The position numbers were made by a program, and so were the translations under genes. Shown one piece after another: positions 38,930 through 47,747 of a DNA stretch of 64,000 nucleotides. Numbering within the stretch: position 1 is the first letter of the stretch; every line of letters begins with the position of its first letter. This DNA is from Ruthenibacterium lactatiformans (GTDB lineage: Bacteria > Bacillota > Clostridia > Oscillospirales > Ruminococcaceae), in assembly GCF_000949455.1 (NCBI RefSeq), contig NZ_JXXK01000008.1, positions 66,247 through 130,246 on the forward strand. Direction: 5' to 3'. A model generated the notes under the pieces. The model ran no database searches. It worked only from the letters and a program-made list of their open reading frames with translations, and was not told where the DNA came from.

Positions 38930-40306
38930 TTATTTGCGGTCGTGCAAAGGCACATAGTCCACCCGCGGTTTGACACTCTTGTATGCAGGACGGATGATTT
39001 TGCCCGCATTGATGAGCTCCTCGATGCGGTGGGCGCTCCAGCCCGCGATACGGCTGATGGCGAAAATGGGGGTATACAGCTCCAGCGGCAGGTCCAGCAT
39101 GCTGTAAACGAAACCGCTGTAAAAGTCGATGTTGGCGGAAACGCCCTTATAGATCTTACGCTCTTCTCCGATGACCTTGGGCGCAAGGCGCGCCACTGCT
39201 GCATACAGCGCATATTCCTCATGGCGGCCCTTCTCCTCAGACAGCATCTCCACAAAGTGTTTGAACACATTGGCGCGCGGGTCGCTCAGGGAGTATACCG
39301 CATGGCCCATGCCGTAGATCAGGCCCGCTCTGTCGAAGGCTTCCCTGTGCAGCAGCGCGCGCAAATAGGCCTCGACGGCCTCTTCGTCCGTCCAATCCCT
39401 GACATTCTGTTTCATGTCTTCGAACATCTGAACTACCTTGATGTTCGCACCGCCGTGCTTGGGCCCTTTCAGGCTGGCCAGAGACGCCGCCACGGCAGAA
39501 TAGGTGTCGGTGCCCGAAGAAGTAACCACATGCATGGTGAAGGTCGAGTTGTTGCCGCCGCCGTGCTCGGCGTGCAGCACCAGCGCCAGATCCAGGATTC
39601 GGGCCTCCAGCTCGGTATATTTGCCATCCGCGCGCAGGATGTGCAGCAGGTTTTCAGCGGTGGAAAGCTCGGGCACGGGGTTGTGGATGAACAGGCTTTT
39701 GTCCAGCACATAGTGGCTGTACGCCTGATAACCGTATACCGAGAGCATGGGGAACAGCGCAATGAGCTGCAGGCACTGGCGCAGTACATTCTCGGTGCTG
39801 TTGTCCGTGGCCCGGGCGTCGTAGCTGTACAGCGTCAGCACACTGCGGGCCAACGTATTCATCATGTCGGCGTTGGGCGCCTTGAGGATGACGTCGCGCA
39901 CGAAATTCGTGGGCAGCGAGCGGTAGCCCGCCAGCAGCTTCTTAAAATCATCCAGCTGTGCCTCATCCGGCAGCGCGCCAAACAAAAGCAGATAAACGGT
40001 TTCCTCAAAGCCGTACCGCTTTTCGCGGATAAATCCCGATACGATCTGCTCCACATCCACGCCGCGGTAAAACAGCTTGCCTTCGCAGGGCACCTTTTCG
40101 CCGTCTACCATTTTGCTGGACTGTATTTCACTGATCTCTGTCAGGCCTGTGAGCACGCCGTTGCCGTTCAGGTCGCGCAGGCCGCGGTTGACAGCGTACT
40201 TCACATACATTTCCGGCTCGATGACATTGTCCGCAAGGCACAGCTTCGTCAGCGCCTTGATCTCGGGCGTAATGGCCGAGTAATCGATGGATTTGTCGAT
40301 GGGCAT
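38930..40306 (-). CDS. gltA: Citrate synthase
   Basis: Condenses oxaloacetate and acetyl-CoA. 458 residues, with active-site segments 'LVLHAEHGGGNNSTFTMHVV' (first His), 'LKGPKHGGANIKVVQMF' (second His) and 'IYKGVSANIDFYSGFVYSMLDLP' (Asp region), plus 'GYRSLPTNFVRDVILK'. It is of the longer clostridial type that starts with an extra N-terminal domain ('LCLADNVIEPEMYVKYAVNRGLRD'). AAGGAGG precedes ATG; an extended -10 (TGGTATAAT, minus strand 40381-40386) is the likely promoter. No aconitase or isocitrate dehydrogenase is adjacent, so it probably serves glutamate synthesis. Confidence 0.95.
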   Translation of the reverse strand: MPIDKSIDYSAITPEIKALTKLCLADNVIEPEMYVKYAVNRGLRDLNGNGVLTGLTEISEIQSSKMVDGEKVPCEGKLFYRGVDVEQIVSGFIREKRYGFEETVYLLLFGALPDEAQLDDFKKLLAGYRSLPTNFVRDVILKAPNADMMNTLARSVLTLYSYDARATDNSTENVLRQCLQLIALFPMLSVYGYQAYSHYVLDKSLFIHNPVPELSTAENLLHILRADGKYTELEARILDLALVLHAEHGGGNNSTFTMHVVTSSGTDTYSAVAASLASLKGPKHGGANIKVVQMFEDMKQNVRDWTDEEAVEAYLRALLHREAFDRAGLIYGMGHAVYSLSDPRANVFKHFVEMLSEEKGRHEEYALYAAVARLAPKVIGEERKIYKGVSANIDFYSGFVYSMLDLPLELYTPIFAISRIAGWSAHRIEELINAGKIIRPAYKSVKPRVDYVPLHDRK

Positions 40307-40452
40307 AGTGGTTCCTCCTTTTCCCGTTGTTCCCGCCGCGTTGCGGCGAAAAATTCTTCTAAAATAATGTGAACATGTTCATTATACCATAAAATCAGCA
40401 AATAATTGTTAACAATCTGTCACTCGCGGTAAAAAATATCCCGATAAAAAAC

Positions 40453-40484
40453 GTCCCGGCGCCGCGAAAATACGGTGCCGGGAC
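40453..40484 (-). terminator. Terminator of deoC
   Basis: Minus strand stem GTCCCGGCACC/GGCGCCGGGAC (one G-T-type mismatch) followed by GTTTTTTATC. Confidence 0.8.
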
Positions 40485-40492
40485 GGCGGGCT

Positions 40493-41161
40493 TCAATATT
40501 CTGTGCCGGAAGCCTCGTTGTTGAATATTTTGATGGCACTGGATGTACCCAGCCTGTCGGCGCCAAGCGCGATGAAGCGTTCCATATCCGCCACGCTTCG
40601 GATACCGCCTGCCGCTTTGATCCTGCAGCGGCCCTTCACACACCGCGCAAACAGCGCGATATCGTCGAATGTGGCCCCGCCGGTGGAAAAGCCGGTAGAA
40701 GTTTTAATGAAATCCGCTCCCGCTTCACACACCACGCCGCACATCGTTTCCTTTTCCGCATCTGTCAGCAGGCATGTCTCGATGATAACCTTCAGCACCT
40801 TGTTCCCCACGGCCTGCTTCAGAGCGCGGATCTCATCCCGCACGTAATCGGTATCCCCCATTTTCAGCCGGCCGATGTTGATGACCATATCGAACTCCTC
40901 GCATCCCTCGGCCAACGCCTGCTTTGCCTCAGCCACCTTTGCCGCCGTCGTCGTGGCTCCAAGCGGGAACCCGATGACCGTGCACACAGGCACGCGGCCG
41001 CCCAGATATTCCACGGCACGTTCCACCCAGCACGGGTTGATGCAGATGGATGCGGTGCTGTTTTCCAACGCCTCATCGCAGATACGGCGGATGTCCTCCC
41101 AGCCTGCGTCCGCTTTCAGCAGCGTGTGGTCTACCTTTGCCAATATCTCCTGTTTTGTCAT
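40493..41161 (-). CDS. deoC: Deoxyribose-phosphate aldolase
   Basis: Cleaves 2-deoxyribose 5-phosphate to glyceraldehyde 3-phosphate and acetaldehyde in nucleoside breakdown. The 222-residue TIM barrel shows 'KVDHTLLKADA', 'INPCWVERA', 'VCTVIGFPLGATTTAAKVAEA', 'FDMVINIGRLK' and the Schiff-base lysine in 'ADFIKTSTGFSTGGAT', with the second lysine in 'RIKAAGGIR'. ATG with GAGGAG close upstream; a frame extension of 52 residues is not supported. It follows the BMP lipoprotein gene but has its own promoter and a terminator in between. Confidence 0.95.
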   Translation of the reverse strand: MTKQEILAKVDHTLLKADAGWEDIRRICDEALENSTASICINPCWVERAVEYLGGRVPVCTVIGFPLGATTTAAKVAEAKQALAEGCEEFDMVINIGRLKMGDTDYVRDEIRALKQAVGNKVLKVIIETCLLTDAEKETMCGVVCEAGADFIKTSTGFSTGGATFDDIALFARCVKGRCRIKAAGGIRSVADMERFIALGADRLGTSSAIKIFNNEASGTEY

Positions 41162-41234
41162 ACAGCTCCTCTTTTCCCGGGCGCGCGGCCCGTCTGTGTC
41201 TATTTGTTCCGCCCGCACCGGGCGCTTTTCTTTA

Positions 41235-41263
41235 TTGTACCCGTTTTCCCTGCGGCGCGCAAG
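41235..41263 (-). promoter_or_regulatory. deoC promoter
   Basis: Minus strand TTGCGC, 17 bp, TACAAT, about 75 bp before the ATG. Confidence 0.6.
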
Positions 41264-41271
41264 AAAACCAA

Positions 41272-41302
41272 AGGCGGGACAGCCGCAGCCGCCCCGCCCT
41301 TT
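41272..41302 (-). terminator. Terminator of the BMP lipoprotein gene
   Basis: Minus strand GGCGGG...CCCGCC stem followed by TTTGGTTTTC. Limits good to a base or two. Confidence 0.6.
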
Positions 41303-41317
41303 TGCGCTTGAAAGCAA

Positions 41318-42412
41318 TTATTTCACTTCGGTGACGACAACAGCCTTCACGGGGATATCCGTAAGGGCGATCTCGTTGTTGTCCGCATCCACATTCTTGA
41401 GGATGTCGGAAGCGATGTTGTTTGTGTTGTTCTGCAGCGCGGCAAACAGCGTGTCATAATCCGCTTTCGCAAAGCTGTCGAACTTGGCGGTGTCCATGGC
41501 CAACGCAACACCGTTGTTGGCCGCGTCGTAGACCTTGTTTTCGCCGCCGGGGAAAGAACCGTTGTAATATGCGGCAATCATATCATAAACGGAGGTGCCC
41601 AGGCCCTTCATCGCGGAGGTGATAACCGTCTCGGATTCGCCGGACTGGTCCACGTCCACACCGATGACCTTGGTACCGGCCGCTTCCGCAGCCGCCATCA
41701 CGGAGTTTCCGACAGCGCCGCCCGCTGCAAAAATGACCTCGGTGCCGTTGTTGTACCAGGACGCGGCCTGGTTCTGGGCTTCCGGCGTGGCGTCAAAGCC
41801 GCCGGTGTAGTTGTACATCAGCTCAATGCTGCCGTCAGCCATGCCGAGCTCCTGCGCGGCATACTCGGCGCCCTGCACAAAGCCGTAGCCGTATTTTACA
41901 ACGGCAGGCACGGCCATACCGCCCATATAGCCCAGCTTCGTCATGCCGTCCTTGACGGCCGCATAGCCGGCCAGGAAGCCCACCTGCTCCTCGGCGTAGG
42001 TGATACCCACGCAGTTGTCGGCGGTCTTATAGTTGTAGTCCGCATCATGCGGGTTGCCGTCAATGAGGATGAACGTCACGTCCGGATACTGGTCCTGCGC
42101 GATGTAAACAGGCTCCTCAAACAGGAAGCCCGGCGTCACGATGACCTTCGCGCCGTTCTTCACAGCCTGGTCGATGGATTCCAGGTACGCGGTGGTGCTC
42201 TTTTCCGTGGGCTGATAATACTGGTGGGAGATGCCTTTTTCCTCGGCATACTTCACCAGGCCCTCCCAGGCGCCCTGATTGAAAGATTTGTCGTCGATGG
42301 TACCAATGTCGGTGATGAGGGCAAGTTCCGCTTTTTTGCCGCCGGCGGCACAGCCGGCGAACACGGAAAGCGCCAACACGACAGCCAATGCAAGTGCAAG
42401 CAGTTTTTTCAT
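41318..42412 (-). CDS. BMP-family nucleoside-binding lipoprotein
   Basis: Substrate-binding protein of the PnrA/BmpA family, which captures purine nucleosides for an ABC transporter. A lipoprotein signal peptide is clear: 'MKKLLALALAVVLALSVFAGC' class, with the lipobox ending FAGC around residue 21. The mature part has 'LITDIGTIDDKSFNQGAWEGL', 'PGFLFEEPVYIAQDQYPDVTF', 'GFLAGYAAV', 'GGMAVPAVVKYGYGFVQG' and 'VIGVDVDQSGE', all family features. Location beside cdd, deoD and deoC supports nucleoside uptake. No permease or ATPase gene is in the window, so its transporter must be encoded elsewhere. Confidence 0.92.
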   Translation of the reverse strand: MKKLLALALAVVLALSVFAGCAAGGKKAELALITDIGTIDDKSFNQGAWEGLVKYAEEKGISHQYYQPTEKSTTAYLESIDQAVKNGAKVIVTPGFLFEEPVYIAQDQYPDVTFILIDGNPHDADYNYKTADNCVGITYAEEQVGFLAGYAAVKDGMTKLGYMGGMAVPAVVKYGYGFVQGAEYAAQELGMADGSIELMYNYTGGFDATPEAQNQAASWYNNGTEVIFAAGGAVGNSVMAAAEAAGTKVIGVDVDQSGESETVITSAMKGLGTSVYDMIAAYYNGSFPGGENKVYDAANNGVALAMDTAKFDSFAKADYDTLFAALQNNTNNIASDILKNVDADNNEIALTDIPVKAVVVTEVK

Positions 42413-42554
42413 GTCAACTCTCCTTTTCGGTCGTCCGTCCCGGACGGGGCGGACAGATGATTCCATTGCCGTGCATAGAACGGCAACAGCTCCTTTTTTA
42501 CAGCCGCCTCCGGCGGCCGCGGCCCAAAAGCCGCTCTTATGAATTCCCTTGTCC

Positions 42555-42583
42555 AGTATACAGAATCCCCGTGTGTTTTTCAA
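42555..42583 (-). promoter_or_regulatory. Promoter of the BMP lipoprotein gene
   Basis: Minus strand TTGAAA, 17 bp, TATACT. The leader of about 140 nt is GC-rich, with nested GCCGCC hairpins and a run of A; no known riboswitch was recognised. Confidence 0.65.
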
Positions 42584-42738
42584 GCCCGCCCGGCATGGCG
42601 CAGATTACAAATTTTTTACAGCGCCGCTGTGCAAATGCTTCAAAAAGGCCGCAGCATGCTCCTGAAAGCGCGCGGCCGGGCACGGGCCGTCCGGCTGCAC
42701 CGGGGCGCTGCAGAACGGCCGCTTTTTATCAAAAAACG

Positions 42739-43164
42739 TCACAGCACCTTTTCCGGGCCAAAGCCCAAAGGCAGCAATTCGCCCAGCGTCATTTCCTGCC
42801 AGTCGTTTTCGCTTTTCGCCATGATAACCCGTAAATCCGGCCCGCCAAACTCGTACAGCATCTGCCGGCATACGCCGCAGGGCGATGTGATAAGCACGTC
42901 GTCCGGCGCGCCGTCTTTTGCTCCCACCACGGCAACGGCTGCAAATTCATGCACCCCCTCGCTCACAGCCTTAAACAGGGCTGTACGCTCGGCACAGTTG
43001 GTCGGGGTGAACGTGGCGCATTCGATGTTGCAGCCTGTATAGACGCTGCCGTTTTTGGCCAGCAGCGCGGCGCCCACCTTGAAATTGGAATAGGGCGTGT
43101 AAGCATACTCCCGCGCGGCGAACGCGGCTCGGATGAGCGCTTTCCGGTCGATGTTCTGTTCCAT
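42739..43164 (-). CDS. cdd: Cytidine deaminase
   Basis: Deaminates cytidine and deoxycytidine to uridine forms. 141 residues, the small tetrameric type. The zinc site is 'TNCAERTALFKA' (Cys plus catalytic Glu) and 'SPCGVCRQML' (two Cys); the substrate strand is 'YSNFKVGAALLAKNGSVYTGCNIE'. ATG at 43164 has GGAG 8 nt upstream; an in-frame GTG three codons earlier overlaps the end of deoD. It is coupled to deoD, forming a salvage pair. Confidence 0.95.
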   Translation of the reverse strand: MEQNIDRKALIRAAFAAREYAYTPYSNFKVGAALLAKNGSVYTGCNIECATFTPTNCAERTALFKAVSEGVHEFAAVAVVGAKDGAPDDVLITSPCGVCRQMLYEFGGPDLRVIMAKSENDWQEMTLGELLPLGFGPEKVL

Positions 43165-43169
43165 CGTCG

Positions 43170-43883
43170 TCACTCCAATACACTTCCCAGCGCGATCTCC
43201 ATCATATTCGTGAAGCTCGTCTGGCGCTGCTCGGCCGTCGTCTCCTCATGGGATACAAAGCTGTCGGAAATTGTGAGCAGGCACGCGGCGTTTTTTTTCG
43301 TGGCGGCCGCATTGTGGAACAGCGCAAAGCTCTCCATCTCCACGGCAAGACAGCCCTTTTCGTCCCGCAGCTTTTCCCAATAATCCGGCTCGGCGTCGCG
43401 GTAAAACACGTCGCTGGAATGCACCGCGCCCTCAATGAGCGGCATGCCCAGCCGCGCCGCGCTTTTGCGCAGTGCGCCGCACAGCGCCTCGGAGGGATAG
43501 GTCACGTCCTTGTCATAGCCGTTCTGCGTTTTGGCATAACTGCTTTCGCTGTATGCGCTGGTGGCCAGCACCACGTCGAACACCTTGGCCTGCGGGCTGT
43601 ACGAGCCCGCCGAACCGATGCGGATGATGTTTTCCACGCCATATTGGGTGAACAGCTCCCAGGAATAAATGCCGATAGACGGCATGCCCATACCGCTTCC
43701 CATCACGGATACCGGCACACCCTTATACGTGCCGGTGTAGCCCAGCATGCCGCGCACCGAGGTAACAAGCCCCGGGCTTTCCAAAAAGGTCTCGGCAATG
43801 AATTTTGCGCGCAGCGGGTCTCCGGGCATGAGCACGGTTTTTGCAAAATCGCCCGCGGCGGCCGCATTGTGTGGGGTAGACAT
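43170..43883 (-). CDS. deoD: Purine nucleoside phosphorylase, DeoD type
   Basis: Hexameric phosphorylase that splits purine nucleosides to base and (deoxy)ribose 1-phosphate. 237 residues with 'TVLMPGDPLRAKFIAETFL' (phosphate-binding Gly/Arg), 'GMGMPSIGIYSWELF', 'IIRIGSAGSYS', and the purine site 'AVEMESFALFHNA' and 'LLTISDSFVSHEETTAEQRQ' with the catalytic Asp. The sugar product feeds phosphopentomutase and DeoC, encoded 2 kb downstream. GGAG before ATG. Confidence 0.95.
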   Translation of the reverse strand: MSTPHNAAAAGDFAKTVLMPGDPLRAKFIAETFLESPGLVTSVRGMLGYTGTYKGVPVSVMGSGMGMPSIGIYSWELFTQYGVENIIRIGSAGSYSPQAKVFDVVLATSAYSESSYAKTQNGYDKDVTYPSEALCGALRKSAARLGMPLIEGAVHSSDVFYRDAEPDYWEKLRDEKGCLAVEMESFALFHNAAATKKNAACLLTISDSFVSHEETTAEQRQTSFTNMMEIALGSVLE

Positions 43884-43919
43884 AGTTTTTTCTCCTTTAC
43901 TGTCGGGTGATGCGCGGCC

Positions 43920-44708
43920 TCATACAAGGTAACGCGCGCGGATGTCCTCAAGCTCTGCCGCGCCGATTTCAAACTCGGCCCGCAGATATTCTTCAAAAGA
44001 CGGATATTTTTCTTCAATGGCGTCCAGCGCACTTTCAATGCTCTCCCGCCGTACGCCTGTGGCGATTTCCGTCACCTGCTGCGCCTGCGCTGCGGGCAGT
44101 CCCGCCCGCTCCAGCATTCCGCGGAACTGGTCCCGCCCCGTGGTGCGGCAGGCATTGGTCAATAGATAATCCTCCACGATATCCTCCCGGGAAACGCCCA
44201 GCGCCTTGAGGATGAGCGCCGCCGCCACGCCCGTGCGGTCCTTGCCGGCGGTGCAGTGGAACAAAATGGGCGTTTGCCCGGCGCGGATGGCGCCGAACAG
44301 CGCCCGGTACGCCGGGTTGCCAAAGGGCATCCGTGCGTAGCTCTCATGCACGCCTTCTGTCAGCATCCGAATGCCGTCTTCACTGCGAAGCAGCTTTTCC
44401 AGGTCGAAATCCACCTCGCTGCCGTCCTCAGCCAGCATGGCGCTGGCCGGAATGTTCACCACGCCGGGGAAATCCGGGTCCGGCGCGAGCGTCCGCTCTT
44501 TTTCCGAACGGAAATCGAACACGGTACGCACGCCCAGCGCCTCGAAACGGGCGCGGTCCGCCGGAGTTTTAATATTGGCAAGCGCGGGGCTGCGGTAGAA
44601 CGCGCCGTATTTGACATGCCTTCCGCCGCAGCCTGTATATCCGCCCAGCTCCCGAAAATTTTCGCACGCTTTAAACGGCAGCGGCGCGCCGGGTCTCTCT
44701 TGCTGCAT
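43920..44708 (-). CDS. Tyrosine/dual-specificity protein phosphatase (Y_phosphatase3 type)
   Basis: Cysteine-dependent phosphatase of 262 residues. The P-loop is 'LFHCTAGKDRTGVAAALIL' (HCx5R near residue 150), with the N-terminal 'ENFRELGGYTGCGG' and 'YRSPALANI' typical of the IphP-like group and 'GVRTVFDFRSEKE' holding the general-acid region. Substrates in related proteins include phosphotyrosine and phosphoinositides. No signal peptide. GGAGG lies 9 nt before ATG. It sits between deoD and fbp in the same orientation but with gaps of 36-44 bp, so it may be co-transcribed. Confidence 0.9.
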   Translation of the reverse strand: MQQERPGAPLPFKACENFRELGGYTGCGGRHVKYGAFYRSPALANIKTPADRARFEALGVRTVFDFRSEKERTLAPDPDFPGVVNIPASAMLAEDGSEVDFDLEKLLRSEDGIRMLTEGVHESYARMPFGNPAYRALFGAIRAGQTPILFHCTAGKDRTGVAAALILKALGVSREDIVEDYLLTNACRTTGRDQFRGMLERAGLPAAQAQQVTEIATGVRRESIESALDAIEEKYPSFEEYLRAEFEIGAAELEDIRARYLV

Positions 44709-44752
44709 GGGGTTCAGCCTCCTGTGTTTTTATGGCAGACGCATGCCTTGCA

Positions 44753-46738
44753 TCACGCCTGCTCTTTCACGCTGCCGTCCGCGTACGCGGCCAACAGCTT
44801 TTTAAGGTCCGCGATCTGGTCCTTCAGCCGCGCGCCCTCGTCCGTATCTTCTACATAGACGCGTTTGCCGCTGGGCTCGAACACGTCCTTGGTAGACAGG
44901 ATGTCCAAATTGTCCAGAATCGCCTTCTGGGTGCTTTCAAACGGGCCGTGGCTGCGCAGGGAAAGCCCGCGGGATGAAGAAACCAGCGTGTATCCCGCGA
45001 TGCCCGTGCGCTGATGGTACGCTTTACAGAAGCCGCCGTCTATGACAATGAGCTTTCCGCCCGCCTTCACAGGCTGCTCGCCGCTGGCCGCGCGCACCGG
45101 AATGTGTCCGTTCACGATATGACCCGTTTCAAAATCCAGCCCAAACTCCGCAAAAATGCGCCGCGCGGTGCCGCGCGCCACAGCCTCATCCTCGTTTTCG
45201 ATGTGTGCATAATAAGGGTTTTTCCGTTCGGGAAATTCGCCGTCCACGAACAGATGTTCAAAAGACGCCATGCGGTCCCGCCCGAAAATGGGCGACAGCG
45301 GGCCACACCACAGATAGTATAGAAAATCCCGCCCGCGGCGGCGCGCATCGCTGCCCACGGGCGCGAAATAACCCTGGCGCGCCATGCGTTCGCATTTGTC
45401 CATCCACGCACGTCCCGAAAACGTCTCCCCGCCGTATTCCACCCGGGCGAACTCCCCGTTTTCATCCAGCGGCACGGCTCCGTGAAACAGCAGATTGTTG
45501 TTTTCAATGCGGTACACGCTTCCCTTGGCATACAGAAAGCGAACGTGCCGCGCCAGTTTTTCGCTCTGCATGAAGCTCTGGCACAGCTTATCCAGCACGT
45601 CGCGCTCGCCGGGCGTCAGCGCGGCGGGGCGTGCGGGGTCCACCGTGGGAAAATCGCAGTCTTTCATGTGGTATTCCACGCCGTCGATCACGATGGTCTG
45701 AGACACGAAATCCACCTGTTCCAGCAGGGCGCGGCCCTGCATGCCGAAATCCGGGTTGCGGCCGATCAGCGCGCATTCCAGCTTGAACAGCATTACGGCG
45801 ATGGCCTTGTGCATCCGTGCGGTGCGTGCAAGGTCAGCCGGGGTATACTCGCCCTCCTCTACCAGCTTGGGCCAAAAGCCGGAAACGTCCGTGTCCCGGT
45901 ACACCTCCTCGGCATATTGGGAAAGCGGCCTCAGGCTGATGCCGTAGCCGTCCTCCAGCGTCTCCAGATTGTTGTAGCTGAGCGTCACATGGATGACGCT
46001 GGCAACGCACACCGTGCTGCCGGCCGCCGCGCCCATCCACTGCACGTCGTGGTTACCCCACTGTACATCCACGGAATGGTGGCGCATCAGCTCATCCAAA
46101 ATGATGTCCGGCCTGGGGCCGCGGTCGAAGATATCACCCACGATGTGCAGGCGGTACACGGCCAGCCGCTGGATGAGCTGCGCCAGAGCGGTGATAAAGT
46201 CATCCGCACGGCCAATGTCAATGATGGAATCCAGAATACGCCCGTAGTAAAATTCCTTATCGTGGTCCTCAAAGTGGGCGTGCAGCAGCTCGTCCAGGAT
46301 ATATGCAAAATCCCCGGGCAGGCGCTTGCGCACAAAACTGCGGGTGTATTTGGAGGACATCATGCGGCACACGTCGATCAGCCGGTACAGCGTCTTTCGA
46401 TACCATGCGCCCAGGTCGCTCTGCCGCGGCTTCAGCTGGGCCAGCTTCTGCGCGGGATAATAGATCAGCGTTGCAAACTCCGCGCGCTCGGCGTCGGACA
46501 TCTCGCCGGCCAGCACACGGTCCACCTTTTCCTTGATCACGCCGGAGGCATTTCCAAGTATATGCGTAAAGGCGTCGGATTCACCGTGCAGATCGCTCAT
46601 AAAGTGCTCCGTGGGCTTCGGCAGCCGCAGGATGGCCTGAAGGTTGATGATCTCACTGGAGGCCGCAGCCACGGTGGGATACTCCTTTGCAAGCTGCACC
46701 AGAAACTTTTCTTCTGCCGTATGAAGCATTTTTTGCAT
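44753..46738 (-). CDS. fbp: Fructose-1,6-bisphosphatase, class III
   Basis: Gluconeogenic enzyme of the calcineurin-like phosphoesterase fold found in low-GC and clostridial Firmicutes. 661 residues, the usual size. Metal-binding motifs: 'HFMSDLHGESDAF' near residue 46, 'LHIVGDIFDRGPRPDI' near 200 and 'DVQWGNHDVQWMGA' near 230, with a later 'GHIVNGHIPVR' near 555. Mn-dependent by family. GGGGGC precedes ATG. It is divergent from the radical SAM gene; both promoters share a 105-bp spacer and use extended -10 elements (TGGTACAAT on minus, TGGTACACT on plus). Confidence 0.95.
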   Translation of the reverse strand: MQKMLHTAEEKFLVQLAKEYPTVAAASSEIINLQAILRLPKPTEHFMSDLHGESDAFTHILGNASGVIKEKVDRVLAGEMSDAERAEFATLIYYPAQKLAQLKPRQSDLGAWYRKTLYRLIDVCRMMSSKYTRSFVRKRLPGDFAYILDELLHAHFEDHDKEFYYGRILDSIIDIGRADDFITALAQLIQRLAVYRLHIVGDIFDRGPRPDIILDELMRHHSVDVQWGNHDVQWMGAAAGSTVCVASVIHVTLSYNNLETLEDGYGISLRPLSQYAEEVYRDTDVSGFWPKLVEEGEYTPADLARTARMHKAIAVMLFKLECALIGRNPDFGMQGRALLEQVDFVSQTIVIDGVEYHMKDCDFPTVDPARPAALTPGERDVLDKLCQSFMQSEKLARHVRFLYAKGSVYRIENNNLLFHGAVPLDENGEFARVEYGGETFSGRAWMDKCERMARQGYFAPVGSDARRRGRDFLYYLWCGPLSPIFGRDRMASFEHLFVDGEFPERKNPYYAHIENEDEAVARGTARRIFAEFGLDFETGHIVNGHIPVRAASGEQPVKAGGKLIVIDGGFCKAYHQRTGIAGYTLVSSSRGLSLRSHGPFESTQKAILDNLDILSTKDVFEPSGKRVYVEDTDEGARLKDQIADLKKLLAAYADGSVKEQA

Positions 46739-46843
46739 GAACAGCCCCCTTTCCGGGATTTCTTCTTAAGGAATATTGTACCACAAATGCAGAAAATATG
46801 GTACACTATCCCTTGAGAAAATCGGGACGGGGGAGGATAAGGC

Positions 46844-47737
46844 ATGGAGACGCCCACCCACTGTACGTTGTGTCCTCGCCGCTGCGGGGCGGACCGCACG
46901 CGGACGCATGGCCTTTGCGGCGGCGGCGGTATGGTGAAAATCGCGCGCGCGGCGCTGCATTTCTGGGAGGAGCCCTGCATCTCCGGCACACAGGGCAGCG
47001 GCACGGTGTTCTTTTCGGGCTGCCCGCTGCAATGCTGCTACTGCCAGAATCACGGCATCAGCGCCGGAAATTTCGGGCGGGAGATATCCACCCGGCGCCT
47101 GGCGGATATTTTTCTGGAGCTTCAGGAGCAAGGCGCACACAACATCAACCTTGTCACGGCGGGGCATTACCTGCCCTGGGTATGCGAGGCACTCGATATG
47201 GCCCGGCCCGGGCTGCATATCCCGGTGGTATACAATACCAGCGGCTATGAAACGCCCGAGGCCGTGGCCGCCCTGCGCGGCTATGTGGACATCTGGCTGG
47301 CGGACGTCAAATACCGCTCGCCGGAGCTTTCCGCCGAATATTCAAACGCGCCGGACTATTTCGAGGCTGCCCGCACCGCCGTAAAGGCGATGATCGCGCA
47401 GGCCGGGCCGCCTGTTCTGGACGGTCAGGGACTGATGCGCAGCGGCGTTATCCTGCGGCATCTGGCACTGCCGGGCGCCGCGGCGGATACCCGCGCCGTG
47501 CTTCGCTTTATGGCCAAAGAACTTCCGCCGGGAAGCTTTTTGACGAGCCTGATGAGCCAGTACACGCCGTTCTACAAGGCGAAGGAGCACAAGGCCCTGG
47601 GGCGGCGCATTTCGACGTATGAATACCGAAAGGCTGTGGACTATGCGGTAGAGCTTGGCCTGACGGAAGGCTTCATGCAGGAAAAAAGCAGTGCAAAGGA
47701 GGAATACACTCCCGCTTTCAATTTGGAAGGCGTGTGA
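46844..47737 (+). CDS. Radical SAM protein, PflX-like (PFL-activase homologue)
   Basis: 297-residue radical SAM enzyme. The cluster motif is 'SGCPLQCCYCQNH' (CxxxCxxC near residue 63), preceded by a Cys-rich N-terminus ('CTLCPRRCGADR') and followed by 'HNINLVTAGHYLPWV' and 'WLADVKYRSPE', which match the COG1313/PflX group of uncharacterised activase homologues. No pfl gene is near. GGGGGAGG lies before ATG. It overlaps nothing but is 10 bp from a gene of unknown function, suggesting the two form a unit in which the second might be a substrate or partner (inference). Confidence 0.88.
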   Translation: METPTHCTLCPRRCGADRTRTHGLCGGGGMVKIARAALHFWEEPCISGTQGSGTVFFSGCPLQCCYCQNHGISAGNFGREISTRRLADIFLELQEQGAHNINLVTAGHYLPWVCEALDMARPGLHIPVVYNTSGYETPEAVAALRGYVDIWLADVKYRSPELSAEYSNAPDYFEAARTAVKAMIAQAGPPVLDGQGLMRSGVILRHLALPGAAADTRAVLRFMAKELPPGSFLTSLMSQYTPFYKAKEHKALGRRISTYEYRKAVDYAVELGLTEGFMQEKSSAKEEYTPAFNLEGV

Positions 47738-47747
47738 GGGAGCTGGT

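Noticed and set aside
38885..40372. A 495-codon plus-strand frame opposite citrate synthase
   Set aside because: Antisense shadow; citrate synthase on the other strand has all active-site motifs.
42413..42560. Riboswitch in the leader of the BMP lipoprotein gene
   Set aside because: The leader is GC-rich with simple hairpins; I could not match a purine or other known aptamer core.
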